Below, piece after piece: positions 1 to 8,163 of a stretch of DNA of 39,464 bases; positions within the stretch are counted from its first letter, which is position 1; each line of letters opens with the position of its first letter. Source of the DNA: Lactiplantibacillus fabifermentans DSM 21115 (GTDB taxonomy: Bacteria; Bacillota; Bacilli; Lactobacillales; Lactobacillaceae). Location: assembly GCF_000498955.2 (NCBI RefSeq), contig NZ_AYGX02000162.1, forward strand, positions 1-39,464. The letters run 5' to 3'. The notes beneath the pieces are model-generated. The model worked only from the letters and a program-made list of their open reading frames with translations. It did no database searches and had not been told where the DNA came from. Made by a program: the position numbers and the translations under genes.

Positions 1-1
1 A

Positions 2-52
2 AGCTGATCTTTTTTGTCCGAACAGCGTTCGGATTAATTTTACAATCTACCA
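2..52. repeat. Left copy of 51-base terminal inverted repeat
   Basis: These 51 bases recur exactly, in reverse complement, at the right end of the window (39414-39464). Inside lies a palindrome at 17-33, TCCGAAC-AGC-GTTCGGA, which resembles a TetR-type operator. No transposase gene lies inside either end. The window probably starts and stops in a sequence that is repeated in the genome, so this may mark contig boundaries and not a mobile element. Confidence 0.85.
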
Positions 53-80
53 AATATGATGTAAGATTATTAAACACAAA

Positions 81-119
81 AGACTGCTGCGACAAAAATA
101 CTGTTGTAGCAGTCTTTTT
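81..119 (+). terminator. Rho-independent terminator of a gene left of the window
   Basis: The sequence AGACTGCT...AGCAGTCT forms a stem with an inner ACA/TGT extension and is followed by a T run. It would end transcription entering from the left. The rest of 53-244 has no supported gene. It holds a short inverted repeat CACCAA-ttcat-TTGGTG (185-201) followed directly by TACAAT (202-207), a possible -10 for the next gene. Confidence 0.7.
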
Positions 120-244
120 GTTGGTTATTGTATTAAGTAAACAATCCCCACTGCTAATTCGACGCCGAGCTTAGTTCTTTCGCTCACCAATTCATTTGGT
201 GTACAATTTAACTACGCAAAATTGATTGGACAGGGGTTGATACT

Positions 245-1570
245 TTGCAACAGCCTTGGCAAACTAAATGGCCAGAACGCATCAGTTACGGGTTAAGTGA
301 TGCAGCGGATAACTTAGTTTTTCAAATGATGACCACTTACCTACTCTTCTTTTACACCGATGTTTACGGCTTGTCAGCGAGTGCGGCGGCGATATTATTT
401 GTGGTGGCGCGCCTAGCCGACGTCGTTGAAAGCTTGATCATTGGGATTATGATTGACCATACGCATTCGCGTTTCGGTAAAAGTCGCCCATTCTTCTTAT
501 GGTATGCCTTGCCGTACGTCATCTTCGCCATCTTGACCTTCGTTACCCCAAACTTCGGCGGTAACGGCAAACTCATTTGGGCTTATGTGACTTACTTAGG
601 GTTGGGATTCTTTTACACCGCGGTCAACTTACCAATCACCTCGATTTTACCGACGATGTCCAAAAACGAACACGAATTGACGCTGCTGGGCGTTATCCGC
701 CAATTCTTTGGCAGCGCCGTCCAAATCATCGTCGCGGTCTTCACGTTGCCGTTAGTCGCTTTATTTGGTGGCAGTAATCAGCAACAAGGATTCTTATATA
801 CGATTATTTTATTCGGTATTATTTCACTAGGTTTGATTTGGAATACTTTTTTGCAAGTCCGCGAACGCTTCAGCCAACCAGAACAAGCGCATCAGCCACT
901 CAAAGATGTCTGGCACATGCTCAAGCAAAATAAACCGTGGTTCATCATTTCGGCGGTCATCTTGCTCTATTGGCTAACGACCGCTGTCAAAAATCAAACC
1001 ACGATTTATTATTTTAAATATATTCAACATAGCGAAAGTCTAGTACCACTCGTTAACGGCTTCACATTTGCCGCGTTAATCGGCGTCGTGCTCATCGTCA
1101 GTGCCGCCAAACATCTCGGTAAGAAACACACGATGCTTGCCGGGATTGGAATCGCTACACTGGGACAAATTATTTTAGCGCTCGGGACAGTGGTAAACCA
1201 GTTACCGCTGTTACTTGCTGGGACCTTCGTTAACTCAATTGGCAATGGGCTGATTATTGGCCTAGTGTCCATCATGATTGCCGACACGATTCGTTACGGC
1301 ATGACGATGGGCATTCAAGCGGAAGGTATCTTAGCATCGACTGACGATTTTGGGGTCAACGTTGGCTTAGGATTAGGTGGCCTCGTCACGGCGGGGTTAT
1401 TCCACTTATCCGGCTACACCGCTAACCACGCCCAAAACGTTGCCACGCAACACATGATCACACTGAACTACGCGTGGATTCCATTGATGCTCTATCTGGT
1501 CATGTTTATCGTTTTACTGTTTTACAACGAAAAGCAATTGTTGGCCGCTATTGAAGCTAGTGATATTTAA
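245..1570 (+). CDS. GPH-family sugar:cation symporter (MFS superfamily)
   Basis: The 441-residue protein should import a glycoside, pentoside or hexuronide together with a cation across the cytoplasmic membrane. It resembles the MelB/XynP/YicJ group: an N-terminal segment with YGLSDAADN, the loop DHTHSRFGKSRPF near residues 76-88 (the GPH cytoplasmic loop motif), and about twelve hydrophobic segments. It lacks the C-terminal IIA domain of LacS proteins. The start is a TTG, chosen because AGGGG lies about ten bases upstream and homology-like sequence begins at once. No sugar-degrading enzyme is adjacent, so the substrate cannot be named. A strong terminator follows at 1662-1697. Family assignment is confident; substrate is unknown. 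Confidence 0.85.
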   Translation: MQQPWQTKWPERISYGLSDAADNLVFQMMTTYLLFFYTDVYGLSASAAAILFVVARLADVVESLIIGIMIDHTHSRFGKSRPFFLWYALPYVIFAILTFVTPNFGGNGKLIWAYVTYLGLGFFYTAVNLPITSILPTMSKNEHELTLLGVIRQFFGSAVQIIVAVFTLPLVALFGGSNQQQGFLYTIILFGIISLGLIWNTFLQVRERFSQPEQAHQPLKDVWHMLKQNKPWFIISAVILLYWLTTAVKNQTTIYYFKYIQHSESLVPLVNGFTFAALIGVVLIVSAAKHLGKKHTMLAGIGIATLGQIILALGTVVNQLPLLLAGTFVNSIGNGLIIGLVSIMIADTIRYGMTMGIQAEGILASTDDFGVNVGLGLGGLVTAGLFHLSGYTANHAQNVATQHMITLNYAWIPLMLYLVMFIVLLFYNEKQLLAAIEASDI

Positions 1571-1661
1571 GCAATAAGTTCGCAGTAAATTCTCTCGAAA
1601 AGCGTCTTCGGACATTAACCACCAATCAACTGGCATTGTTGTTTATTCGAATAATATACAG

Positions 1662-1697
1662 AATAGCCGCCACCAAAAAAATTTGGTGGCGGCTATT
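1662..1697. terminator. Strong hairpin terminator after the symporter
   Basis: AATAGCCGCCACCAAA pairs perfectly with TTTGGTGGCGGCTATT around a four-base A loop. A/T runs are built into the stem, so it could work in both directions, for the symporter from the left and for fba from the right. Confidence 0.8.
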
Positions 1698-1746
1698 GCT
1701 ATGACTATGAAAATAATACGACCATTGTAGCTCCCCGCCGACAAAA

Positions 1747-1932
1747 GTTGTGCGTCAGTGATAATGGAAGCCGCCGTGAAAGTGCCGTTAGTTCGGCGTG
1801 AATTTTGCCGAGCTTACGGCACCGGCATCTTTGAAGATTGGCGGGGTTGGCCGAGCTTCAAAGTGAGGTTCGAGACCGCTTTTTGGCTCGGACCGGTCGC
1901 CACGGCGGCTGGAATTATCGCTGGCGCACAAC
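1747..1932 (+). repeat. Cloverleaf repeat element, copy 1 (type A, complete)
   Basis: A closing stem is formed by 1747-1778 with 1901-1932: GTTGTGCGTCAGTGATAAT pairs with ATTATCGCTGGCGCACAAC, then a GGA/GGA internal loop, then AGCCGCCGTG with CACGGCGGCT. Hairpin 1 is 1782-1822 (GTGCCGTTAGTTCGGC with GCCGAGCTTACGGCAC, including one T.T mismatch). Hairpin 2 is 1829-1863 (CTTTGAAG with CTTCAAAG). Hairpin 3 is 1867-1894 (GGTTCGAG with CTCGGACC, then A, then CC/GG around a gctttttt-like loop). It sits between convergent genes. No believable gene is encoded in it; open frames here are by-products of the repeat. 1698-1746 holds only a weak cgaccattgtag hairpin remnant. Confidence 0.88.
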
Positions 1933-1998
1933 GGCAAGCAAAAATCAGGCCAAAAGAAAAAGCCGACCGCAGTCGACTTTTCCGAATCAAAAATCTGA

Positions 1999-2862
1999 TT
2001 ATTTAACAGCTGGAGTTTCGAACCAGCCAATACGTGATGAAACAACATCAACGATGGCTTTCTTACCAGGTGCCAATAACTTACGTGGGTCGTAGCCTTT
2101 ACCGATTTGGTCTGCGCCAGATTCGATGTAAGCACGAGTAGCGTTAGCAAAAGCAACTTGGTTTTCGGTGTTAACGTTAACCTTGCTGATACCAGCTTTA
2201 ACGGCACGAACGATTTGGTCCTTAGGAATACCAGAACCACCATGAAGTACTAATGGCATCTTAACGGCGTCTGAGATTTCTTGTAAACGATCGAAGTGTA
2301 AGCCAGTCCAGTTTTCTGGGTACTTACCATGAATGTTACCAATCCCAGCAGCTAAGATATCAATACCAGTAGCAGCTAAAGTCTTAGCTTCTTCAACAGA
2401 TGCTAATTCACCTTCACCGATGATACCGTCTTCTTCACCACCGATTGAACCAACTTCGGCTTCAACAGAAATGCCTTTAGCATGAGCTAACTTAACGATT
2501 TCCTTAGTCTTTTCTAAGTTTTCAGCGAAAGGTAAGTCATGACCATCAAACATAACTGATGAGTAACCAACTTCGATACATTCCTTGGCAGCTTCGTAGT
2601 TACCATGGTCCAAGTGCATTACAACAGGAACAGTGATGTTCATGCTTTCCATTTCATCAGCAACTAAGTCCATAACTAACTTGTAGCCACCCATGTACTT
2701 AGCAGCACCCATTGAAACTTGGATGATAACTGGAGTCTTAGTATCTTGAGCACCCTTTAAGATGCAACGAGTCCATTCAAGGTTGTTCGTGTTAAACGCA
2801 CCAATAGCGTAATGGTTCTTGTATGCGTCTTGTGTCATATCAACAGCATTTACAAATGACAT
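1999..2862 (-). CDS. fba: Fructose-1,6-bisphosphate aldolase, class II
   Basis: This zinc-dependent cytosolic enzyme splits fructose-1,6-bisphosphate into dihydroxyacetone phosphate and glyceraldehyde 3-phosphate in glycolysis. The 287-residue length is normal for the family. The zinc-ligand motif HLDHG lies near residues 83-87, followed by the GSIGGEEDG segment near 137-145, the metal and phosphate motif NIHGKYP near 176, HGGSG near 208 and NVNTE near 230. The start ATG is preceded by CTAGGAGGGTTATTTTT. It is divergent from acdH across 438 bases that hold promoters for both genes. Codon use looks highly optimised, with few rare codons, as expected for a glycolytic gene. Identification is secure. 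Confidence 0.97.
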   Translation of the reverse strand: MSFVNAVDMTQDAYKNHYAIGAFNTNNLEWTRCILKGAQDTKTPVIIQVSMGAAKYMGGYKLVMDLVADEMESMNITVPVVMHLDHGNYEAAKECIEVGYSSVMFDGHDLPFAENLEKTKEIVKLAHAKGISVEAEVGSIGGEEDGIIGEGELASVEEAKTLAATGIDILAAGIGNIHGKYPENWTGLHFDRLQEISDAVKMPLVLHGGSGIPKDQIVRAVKAGISKVNVNTENQVAFANATRAYIESGADQIGKGYDPRKLLAPGKKAIVDVVSSRIGWFETPAVK

Positions 2863-2913
2863 AAAAATAACCCTCCTAGGTTAATTAAGAGATACGATTT
2901 TTGAATCACATTC

Positions 2914-2943
2914 ATTTTAGCACACTTTAGATAGGAGTGATAA
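2914..2943 (-). promoter_or_regulatory. Probable fba promoter
   Basis: On the minus strand TTATCA (2938-2943) and TAAAAT (2914-2919) are 18 bases apart, with TGTGC just before the -10. The leader before the fba start would be about 45 bases. Confidence 0.55.
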
Positions 2944-3092
2944 CCGATTTGCGATATTTCTTAACCAACCAAACCCGTTTAATTGCAGGGGTTCACGGCC
3001 CTTTTTGAATGTAAGGGTTTTCATTAAAAATATAAAATAATTTATTACCAAGACTGGGGGCTCACTTTACAAATAAACGGTGCATTGCCCAC

Positions 3093-3104
3093 TTGTGAAA
3101 TCAA
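3093..3104 (+). promoter_or_regulatory. Possible Rex half-site upstream of acdH
   Basis: TTGTGAAATCAA matches the TTGTGA half of the Rex operator consensus (TTGTGAnnnnnnTCACAA). Two further copies of TTGTGAAATAA lie in the acdH core promoter. The match is to a half-site only. Confidence 0.35.
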
Positions 3105-3130
3105 TAACTAAATTGTTTTACCACCAATAT

Positions 3131-3144
3131 TGTAAGCGGTTACT
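3131..3144 (+). promoter_or_regulatory. cre site upstream of acdH
   Basis: TGTAAGCGGTTACT matches the CcpA consensus TGWAANCGNTNWCA at 13 of 14 positions. It lies about 80 bases upstream of the acdH -35, and about 190 bases from the fba promoter. Confidence 0.65.
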
Positions 3145-3221
3145 TTTATTTCACATGAAAACGGCTAAATCCCGGCAAAACAAAAAGTAAGTAACTTAAT
3201 TTTGAAAATAAAAACTAGCTA

Positions 3222-3264
3222 TTTACATTTGTGAAATAATAGTTATAATAGACTTGTGAAATAA
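3222..3264 (+). promoter_or_regulatory. acdH promoter with two embedded TTGTGAAATAA repeats
   Basis: TTTACA (3222-3227) and TATAAT (3244-3249) are 16 bases apart. TTGTGAAATAA occurs at 3229-3239, between the two boxes, and again at 3254-3264, at the expected transcription start. The 25-base spacing puts the repeats on nearly the same helical face only approximately. The repeat resembles a Rex (NADH-sensing repressor) half-site, which fits an NAD-linked aldehyde dehydrogenase. Confidence 0.6.
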
Positions 3265-3300
3265 ACAACAAGTAACTTATCGCATAGGAGGAACCGCTCG

Positions 3301-4671
3301 ATGTTGAAAGAAATTGATGCAAAAACTGATGTTGAACAATCAATTGATCGCTTAGTGTTGAATGCCTCATTGGCTGCCAACCGTTTGGAAGTCATGACCC
3401 AAGAACAAATTGACGAAGCCGTGGCTGCCATGGCCCAAGCAGCCCACGCTGCTCGGGGCTTATTAGCTTCGATGGCCGTTGAAGAAACCGGTCGTGGGAA
3501 TTACCGTGACAAGGTCGCCAAGAACGATTTCGCCGCTAAAAACGTCTATAACTATATTAAAGATGACAAGACGGTCGGTATCATCAATGATGACCCCGTC
3601 AGTGGGATTACTAAAGTTGCGGAACCCGTTGGGATTATTGCCGGGGTCACCCCGGTTACCAACCCAACTTCAACTGTTATTTTTAACGCCATGTTAGCGT
3701 TAAAGACGCGCAATCCCATCATCTTCGGTTTCCATCCCTTTGCGCAAAAGTCTTGTGTTGAAACTGGCAAGATTATTCGTGACGCGGCGGTGGCTGCCGG
3801 CGCGCCCAAAGACTGGATTCAATGGATTAAGCAACCGAGTCTCGAAGCTACTGACACGTTAATGAACCACAAAGGCGTCGCGACGATTATTGCGACCGGT
3901 GGTGCCGGGATGGTTAAGTCGGCCTACTCAACTGGTAAACCCGCATTAGGCGTCGGTCCTGGTAACGTGCCTTGCTTCATCGAAAAAACGGCCGACGTTA
4001 AACAAGCCGTTAGCGATGTCATCACGTCGAAGTCCTTTGATAACGGGATGATCTGTGCTTCTGAATCTAACTTGATCGTCGACACCACGATTTACGACCA
4101 AGTTAAACAAGAACTCAGTGCTGACCACGTTTACTTCGTCGGTGGTGACAACTTCAAGGCGTTAGAAAAAATTGTCATGAACGCCGAAAAGCAAGCCGTT
4201 AACCCGAAAGTTGCCGGGCAATCGCCTTGGCAAATCGCACAATGGGCCGGTTTCGATGTGCCAGAAGACACTAAAGTCTTAGCCGTTGAATTACCTGATT
4301 TAGGTGGGGACCAACTCTTCTCACGTGAAAAGTTATCACCCGTTTTGGCCGTGGTCCGCGCTAAAGATACGGACGCCGGGTTCAACTTGATGAAACGCAG
4401 CCTTTCCTTGGGTGGCTTAGGTCACACGGCAGCGTTACACACGACTGACGAAGCCGTGATGAACAAGTTTGCCTTAGAAATGACCGCATGCCGGGCTTTG
4501 ATCAACGTACCTTCTTCCCAAGGTGCGATTGGCTTCAAATACGATAACGTCGCCCCTTCCTTAACGTTAGGCTGTGGGACTTGGGGTCACAACTCCATCT
4601 CACATAACTTGGAAGACTGGGACTTATTAAATATCAAGACCGTTGCCAAACGGTTGAACAAGATTCGTTAA
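3301..4671 (+). CDS. acdH: Acetylating aldehyde dehydrogenase (acetaldehyde dehydrogenase)
   Basis: The enzyme should interconvert acetyl-CoA and acetaldehyde with NADH and CoA. The 456-residue protein is an ALDH-superfamily domain of the AdhE N-terminus/EutE/PduP type. It has [15 protein letters not shown] near 110-124, [11 protein letters not shown] and GVGPGNVP (nucleotide and CoA contacts, 200-225), and a catalytic cysteine in [10 protein letters not shown] at about residue 252. It lacks the iron alcohol dehydrogenase half of AdhE and lacks the N-terminal microcompartment-targeting helix typical of PduP. A clear AGGAGG ribosome site precedes the ATG. It appears monocistronic, ending at a strong terminator. 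The promoter carries cre and Rex-like repeats, so control by carbon source and redox state is likely. Confidence 0.93.
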   Translation: MLKEIDAKTDVEQSIDRLVLNASLAANRLEVMTQEQIDEAVAAMAQAAHAARGLLASMAVEETGRGNYRDKVAKNDFAAKNVYNYIKDDKTVGIINDDPVSGITKVAEPVGIIAGVTPVTNPTSTVIFNAMLALKTRNPIIFGFHPFAQKSCVETGKIIRDAAVAAGAPKDWIQWIKQPSLEATDTLMNHKGVATIIATGGAGMVKSAYSTGKPALGVGPGNVPCFIEKTADVKQAVSDVITSKSFDNGMICASESNLIVDTTIYDQVKQELSADHVYFVGGDNFKALEKIVMNAEKQAVNPKVAGQSPWQIAQWAGFDVPEDTKVLAVELPDLGGDQLFSREKLSPVLAVVRAKDTDAGFNLMKRSLSLGGLGHTAALHTTDEAVMNKFALEMTACRALINVPSSQGAIGFKYDNVAPSLTLGCGTWGHNSISHNLEDWDLLNIKTVAKRLNKIR

Positions 4672-4707
4672 TACCTTCAAAAAATGATGTACTAGATTTG
4701 CCGCCAA

Positions 4708-4748
4708 AAAAGGCGCCACGACTAAGCAAAATAGTCGTGGCGCCTTTT
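4708..4748. terminator. Strong terminator after acdH
   Basis: AAAAGGCGCCACGACTA pairs with TAGTCGTGGCGCCTTTT around an agcaaaa loop. It ends in T residues on the plus strand and, by symmetry, on the minus strand. Confidence 0.85.
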
Positions 4749-4769
4749 AGGTTGCTCATATTTAATTGT

Positions 4770-4946
4770 CGCTCCGCCAGCTAGGGACAGCGTTTGTGAG
4801 GACCGTCACCAGCCAAAAAGCGGTCTGCTGACTCGCTTTGAAGCCTTCAAAGCCCGAAGGTCTCCAAAGACGCCCTGCAAAGTAAGGCGGCCAAAAACAC
4901 CGCCTAACATTGCTACCACAGAACGCGGTCCCTAGCTGGCTCCGCT
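4770..4946 (-). repeat. Cloverleaf repeat element, copy 2 (type C, complete, reversed)
   Basis: Read on the minus strand it has the same plan as the plus-strand copies. The closing stem is GCCAGCTAGGGACCGCGTT with AACGCTGTCCCTAGCTGGC (one mismatch), and a GGA/GGA internal loop sits just outside it. Hairpin 1 is 4877-4913 (AGGCGG with CCGCCT and a T-rich loop, two T.T mismatches). Hairpin 2 is 4836-4869 (CTTTGGAG-A-CCTTC with GAAGG-CTTCAAAG). Hairpin 3 is 4805-4832 and keeps the signature A-CC-gcttttt-GG. The primary sequence of the stems is unlike copy 1, but the architecture is the same. It lies between convergent acdH and the Nudix gene. Confidence 0.85.
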
Positions 4947-4998
4947 ATCCTTAATCAACTTATCTCAATGTAGTGACCCGACTTTACAGCATTGCAAC

Positions 4999-5424
4999 CT
5001 ATTCTTGATTAATTGAAAATGGTTCACCATTAACAATATCATTCAAAATCGGCTGCAAGCTCGGAATAATTTCCGTTGGCATCGTCTTTGACCACTTTAA
5101 TTCGTTACATTTATTGGTTTCCATAATCGTTGGCGTACCTTGCCAATGAGCCATGCGGACGAAGAAATCGACGCGCCCGACATTCGGCCGGTAGCTGGTG
5201 TGCACGACCGTGACGTCAGCTGGCTGAATAGTTAGCCCGACTTCTTCTTGGGCCTCGCGGACAGCCGCGGTTTGTGGCGTTTCCCCTTTTTCGATATGGC
5301 CAGCAACTAAGCTGAAATGGCCATCTTGATAGCCGGTTTGATAACGCCGTAAGAACAACGTTTCACCAGAATCATTTTGTAGTAATAAGTAAACGGCCGG
5401 AATAATTGCATACCGTGTTTTCAT
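4999..5424 (-). CDS. Nudix hydrolase
   Basis: The 141-residue cytosolic protein should hydrolyse a nucleoside diphosphate linked to another moiety. The Nudix box is complete at residues 42-64: GHIEKGETPQTAAVREAQEE followed by VGL, with the catalytic REAQEE helix. No second domain is present, and the substrate cannot be told from the sequence. It is the last gene of a leftward five-gene run that starts at the GntR regulator near 7.9 kb, 13 bases after the DUF3955 gene. The ATG is preceded by GTGGAGGCGCACT. It may simply ride on the operon, since nothing links it to the ABC exporter mechanistically. Confidence 0.9.
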   Translation of the reverse strand: MKTRYAIIPAVYLLLQNDSGETLFLRRYQTGYQDGHFSLVAGHIEKGETPQTAAVREAQEEVGLTIQPADVTVVHTSYRPNVGRVDFFVRMAHWQGTPTIMETNKCNELKWSKTMPTEIIPSLQPILNDIVNGEPFSINQE

Positions 5425-5437
5425 AGTGCGCCTCCAC

Positions 5438-5644
5438 TTAACGATGTCGCTGTTGGCGAGAAATTTGGGCTAAGCGCACGATTCCAATCACCGCGCCCAC
5501 AGCAAACAACAAGTAGCCGATGGGAATTAAGAAAAATGGTTCATGGACCAAACCACTCGCATCTACCGTTGACCCAATCAGGTTGAAAGCAACAAAGCAA
5601 ATCACGCCGCTAAGCATCAAGCCTAAACTCATTAATTTTGTCAT
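5438..5644 (-). CDS. DUF3955-type small membrane protein
   Basis: The 68-residue protein has two hydrophobic segments, roughly residues 4-24 and 36-60, separated by a short outside loop with the sequence HEPFFLIPIGYLLF. This pattern matches my memory of the DUF3955 family, whose function is unknown. It ends in a basic cytoplasmic tail (RQQRHR). It lies between the ABC permease gene (15 bases) and the Nudix gene (13 bases) on the same strand and is preceded by an AGGGGG ribosome site, so it is very likely translated as part of that operon. A role as an accessory subunit of the exporter is possible but not shown. Confidence 0.75.
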   Translation of the reverse strand: MTKLMSLGLMLSGVICFVAFNLIGSTVDASGLVHEPFFLIPIGYLLFAVGAVIGIVRLAQISRQQRHR

Positions 5645-5659
5645 ATTAACAACGACCCC

Positions 5660-6661
5660 CTAAGCTAATTTGTGTAACCCCCAGACCCGATAAAAACGGT
5701 CTGGTCGATATAATAACCAGCGACCCAAGCCCCAAGTCAAGTAGGCCACGACCACCGCCATAACTAACGCGCCCAACACCGGGGCGTCGGAATAGTCGTG
5801 CCCGGTCAAAATCGTTAAAATACTCCATCCGAATTGCGACCCACTAACCGCTAACGCTAAGTAGACCATCGTACTCCACAAAACGACTGGTCGCAGGCGT
5901 GGAATCAATAAAAATTCGCCTAAATTTTCTAACGACAAGTGCTCGTAGGCCCACTGATTGGCCAAATATAAACCGACAATGATCACGGCACAAATTAATA
6001 AGTGACCAATGACGCCCCCAGCAGTCGTCGGATTTAAATTGGTGAAAAAATCGACCTGCCCATAATGGACATGCGCAATCCCACTAACCACGTTAATCAG
6101 CGCATCGTAACCATATAACGTACTACCAAAAAAGATTAACGCGCCAAAAATGCTAGCAACTAAGTGACCGACCCAAATACTGAAGGTCAAAGCGACTAGT
6201 AAGACGACCGTCCACCAAGCGATTTGATATAACGCAAAATACCCCGTTGCTGACCAATCAAACCAGTTCCGATGGCTATGAAATCGAGTCTGTAACACGG
6301 CAATGAATAAGCCTTGCATCAAGACATAACCACCGATAATCGTCGCTAAGGCCAGGGCTAATTTCTGCCGATAAATTTGGCGCCGGGCAATTGGTAAACT
6401 TAACAAATATTCACTAAAGCCGGTCGCGTTGTCACTTAAAAACAAGGTCAAACCAACGACGACCGTCACCACAAAGGTCACAAACAACATTGAAACACTT
6501 TCATCCGCAATCGAGAAAGCCCCGGGCGATAAATATAACGATGGTTCTTGCTGGATATTTAAAGCCACCCGCACGCCCGTAAAGGCCAGTACGAACACGG
6601 CCACGATTAAGAGCCAGCGGTAGCGGCGCCAGAGGATTCCCCGTAAAGTTTGTTTTGTCAT
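5660..6661 (-). CDS. ABC transporter permease (YtrC/YtrD-like)
   Basis: This integral membrane protein of about 333 residues should pair with the ATPase encoded just upstream. It has about eight hydrophobic segments and no sign of a large extracellular domain. After the first segment comes a 30-residue outer stretch (NIQQEPSLYLSPGAFSIADE), then paired segments with the cytoplasmic loop LLSLPIARRQIYRQK typical of ABC-2 type permeases. I chose the ATG at 6661 because GGGGTGG lies at normal distance; an in-frame GTG at 6670 would add three residues. It starts 15 bases after the ATPase stop. The substrate is unknown; related systems respond to cell-wall antibiotics or peptides. Confidence 0.82.
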   Translation of the reverse strand: MTKQTLRGILWRRYRWLLIVAVFVLAFTGVRVALNIQQEPSLYLSPGAFSIADESVSMLFVTFVVTVVVGLTLFLSDNATGFSEYLLSLPIARRQIYRQKLALALATIIGGYVLMQGLFIAVLQTRFHSHRNWFDWSATGYFALYQIAWWTVVLLVALTFSIWVGHLVASIFGALIFFGSTLYGYDALINVVSGIAHVHYGQVDFFTNLNPTTAGGVIGHLLICAVIIVGLYLANQWAYEHLSLENLGEFLLIPRLRPVVLWSTMVYLALAVSGSQFGWSILTILTGHDYSDAPVLGALVMAVVVAYLTWGLGRWLLYRPDRFYRVWGLHKLA

Positions 6662-6676
6662 CTCTTCCACCCCATC

Positions 6677-7570
6677 TTAAGAAAGCAACTCAAAGTCTTG
6701 TTCATCCGTTAAGTTCGCCATAAATAAATCAGTCAACGATAACGGTAATCGTTCTTGAAAGACTGGTTGCGTTGCTTCGATTGCCGCAGCCAACGCCGGC
6801 GTATAATCTTCAAAAACGACCACGATAATACGACCAGATACACTCACGACATGGCCATGTTGCTGGACCACGGCTGGAATCTTTTTATCGCGGTACACGA
6901 GTTGGATTTTGCGCGCTTGGCTCCGCATCGTTTCTAGTTCATAGTCATGAATCAAGTGGCCATCCTTAAGCATCAAGGCGCGGTCAATGACACCTTCCAA
7001 CTCGGCCAAATTATGCGAAGCGATAATGATACTCCGTTGGCCAGTGGCGGCTTCATCAATCAAAATGCTCAAAATATTTTTACGAATCAACACGTCTAAA
7101 CCATCGAGTGGTTCGTCCAAAAATAAATACTGCGCTTGCGTGCAAACACTCAAAATAATGGTGAACAAGCCAAACATCCCTTTGGAAAAATGGCGTAATT
7201 TGCGATTCAACGGTAAATGGTAACGTTCCAATAGAGTCGTAAATTTAGCATTATCGAAATCAGGATAAGCTGCTTGGTAATACCATTGCACTTGTTGGGC
7301 CGTCGCACCTCTAAAAAAATTAGCTTGCGGGTCAACAAAGCTCAACTGAGTCCGCAACGCCGGCTGGTCAACGACAACTTGATTATCTAATAAAACTGTC
7401 CCGGCATCGGTTAAGTACTGTCCATTAATCGTACGAAACAACGTCGTTTTGCCGACGCCATTGCGGCCAATCACCCCAATAATTTGGCCGGGTGCAATCG
7501 AAAAACTGATTGCATCGAGCGTCTGATGCCCGTCGATTAGCTTGGTTAAATTCTGTATGACTAAACTCAT
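6677..7570 (-). CDS. ABC transporter ATP-binding protein (YtrB-like)
   Basis: The 297-residue ATPase should power the permease encoded next to it. Walker A is GRNGVGKT at residues 35-42. The Q-loop is in SFVDPQ near 80. The signature is degenerate (FSKGMFG near 129 instead of LSGGQ). Walker B is YLFLDEPLDGLD near 148-159, and the switch histidine is in IIASHN. About 80 residues follow the nucleotide domain, as in other GntR-linked exporters. It overlaps the regulator gene by four bases (ATGA), so the two are translationally coupled. A degenerate signature motif is common in this subfamily and does not imply loss of activity. Confidence 0.88.
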   Translation of the reverse strand: MSLVIQNLTKLIDGHQTLDAISFSIAPGQIIGVIGRNGVGKTTLFRTINGQYLTDAGTVLLDNQVVVDQPALRTQLSFVDPQANFFRGATAQQVQWYYQAAYPDFDNAKFTTLLERYHLPLNRKLRHFSKGMFGLFTIILSVCTQAQYLFLDEPLDGLDVLIRKNILSILIDEAATGQRSIIIASHNLAELEGVIDRALMLKDGHLIHDYELETMRSQARKIQLVYRDKKIPAVVQQHGHVVSVSGRIIVVVFEDYTPALAAAIEATQPVFQERLPLSLTDLFMANLTDEQDFELLS

Positions 7571-7929
7571 GAAGTTGCCCCCTCAATTTGGTCCAACCAA
7601 GTTTTTAATTCCGCGATGGAAATCCCCGCTTGGTCAGCCAATTCAACTAAATGTTGTAATTTAGCTTGTAACTCGGTGCGCACATTTTCAGGATCCACGG
7701 CATTCACGTAAGAGCCTTTTCCCGGCACTGACGTAATCACTTGCTGGGCCTCTAATTGGTGGTAGGCCTTACTAACCGTATTCGGATTCAACAAATGTTG
7801 TTTGGCCATTTCACGCACTGACGGCAACTGGTCGCCCGCTTGTAAAATACCGTGCGCAATATCTTGCTTCAAACCTGTGACGAGCTGCGCATAAAACGGC
7901 TGCCCGCTGTCATGGTCAATCACTACCAT
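7567..7929 (-). CDS. GntR-family repressor, YtrA subfamily
   Basis: The 120-residue protein has an N-terminal winged helix (PFYAQLVTGLKQDIAHGILQ to VTSVPGKGSYV) and a short C-terminal dimerisation helix pair, the YtrA layout. I start it at the ATG at 7929, not at the longer open frame, because GGAGGTGACGGCC lies directly before it and MVVIDHDSGQPFYAQ is the usual N-terminus. It heads the operon ytrA-ABC-permease-DUF3955-Nudix. A nested palindrome overlaps its own -10 box (7945-7989), so autorepression of the whole operon is likely. Confidence 0.9.
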   Translation of the reverse strand: MVVIDHDSGQPFYAQLVTGLKQDIAHGILQAGDQLPSVREMAKQHLLNPNTVSKAYHQLEAQQVITSVPGKGSYVNAVDPENVRTELQAKLQHLVELADQAGISIAELKTWLDQIEGATS

Positions 7930-7944
7930 GGCCGTCACCTCCAC

Positions 7945-7998
7945 ACTGTATGATACTGTACTACACCGTAGTATACAGTGTAGTACAGTTGAATGCAA
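7945..7998 (-). promoter_or_regulatory. Promoter and nested palindromic operator of the ytrA-type operon
   Basis: On the minus strand TTGCAT (7993-7998) and TATACT (7970-7975) are 17 bases apart. ACTGTA occurs at 7945-7950 and 7955-7960, and TACAGT at 7974-7979 and 7984-7989. Both pairs are symmetric about the same centre, 7967, giving an inner and an outer inverted repeat across the -10 box and transcription start. Confidence 0.78.
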
Positions 7999-8106
7999 TC
8001 ACTTTTCGCTAAAACAGGCACCTAACTACTGTCAAACCGGCGATTTTATCACACGCTTCAAATAACAAACAGCAGCAACAACCATATTCGCAAAACAACA
8101 ACCAAA

Positions 8107-8146
8107 AAAAATGATGCGACCACAAAATTGTAGTCGCATCATTTTG
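8107..8146. terminator. Hairpin terminator downstream of the beta-glucoside operon
   Basis: AAATGATGCGAC pairs with GTCGCATCATTT with an inner AC/GT step. On the minus strand it ends in a run of eight T. It is the first good terminator after the bgl stop codon, so minus-strand bgl transcripts probably run through two repeat elements before ending here. 7999-8106 shows no feature. Confidence 0.75.
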
Positions 8147-8163
8147 AATAAGTCACCAATTTA

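Noticed and set aside
1758-2243. Open frames on both strands over the first cloverleaf element and into fba
   Set aside because: They translate the repeat arms or the reverse of fba, have no ribosome site and show no family features.
3151-3165. TCACATGAAAA near the acdH cre as a full Rex palindrome
   Set aside because: The halves do not fit the Rex spacing; only isolated TTGTGA-type half-sites are present.
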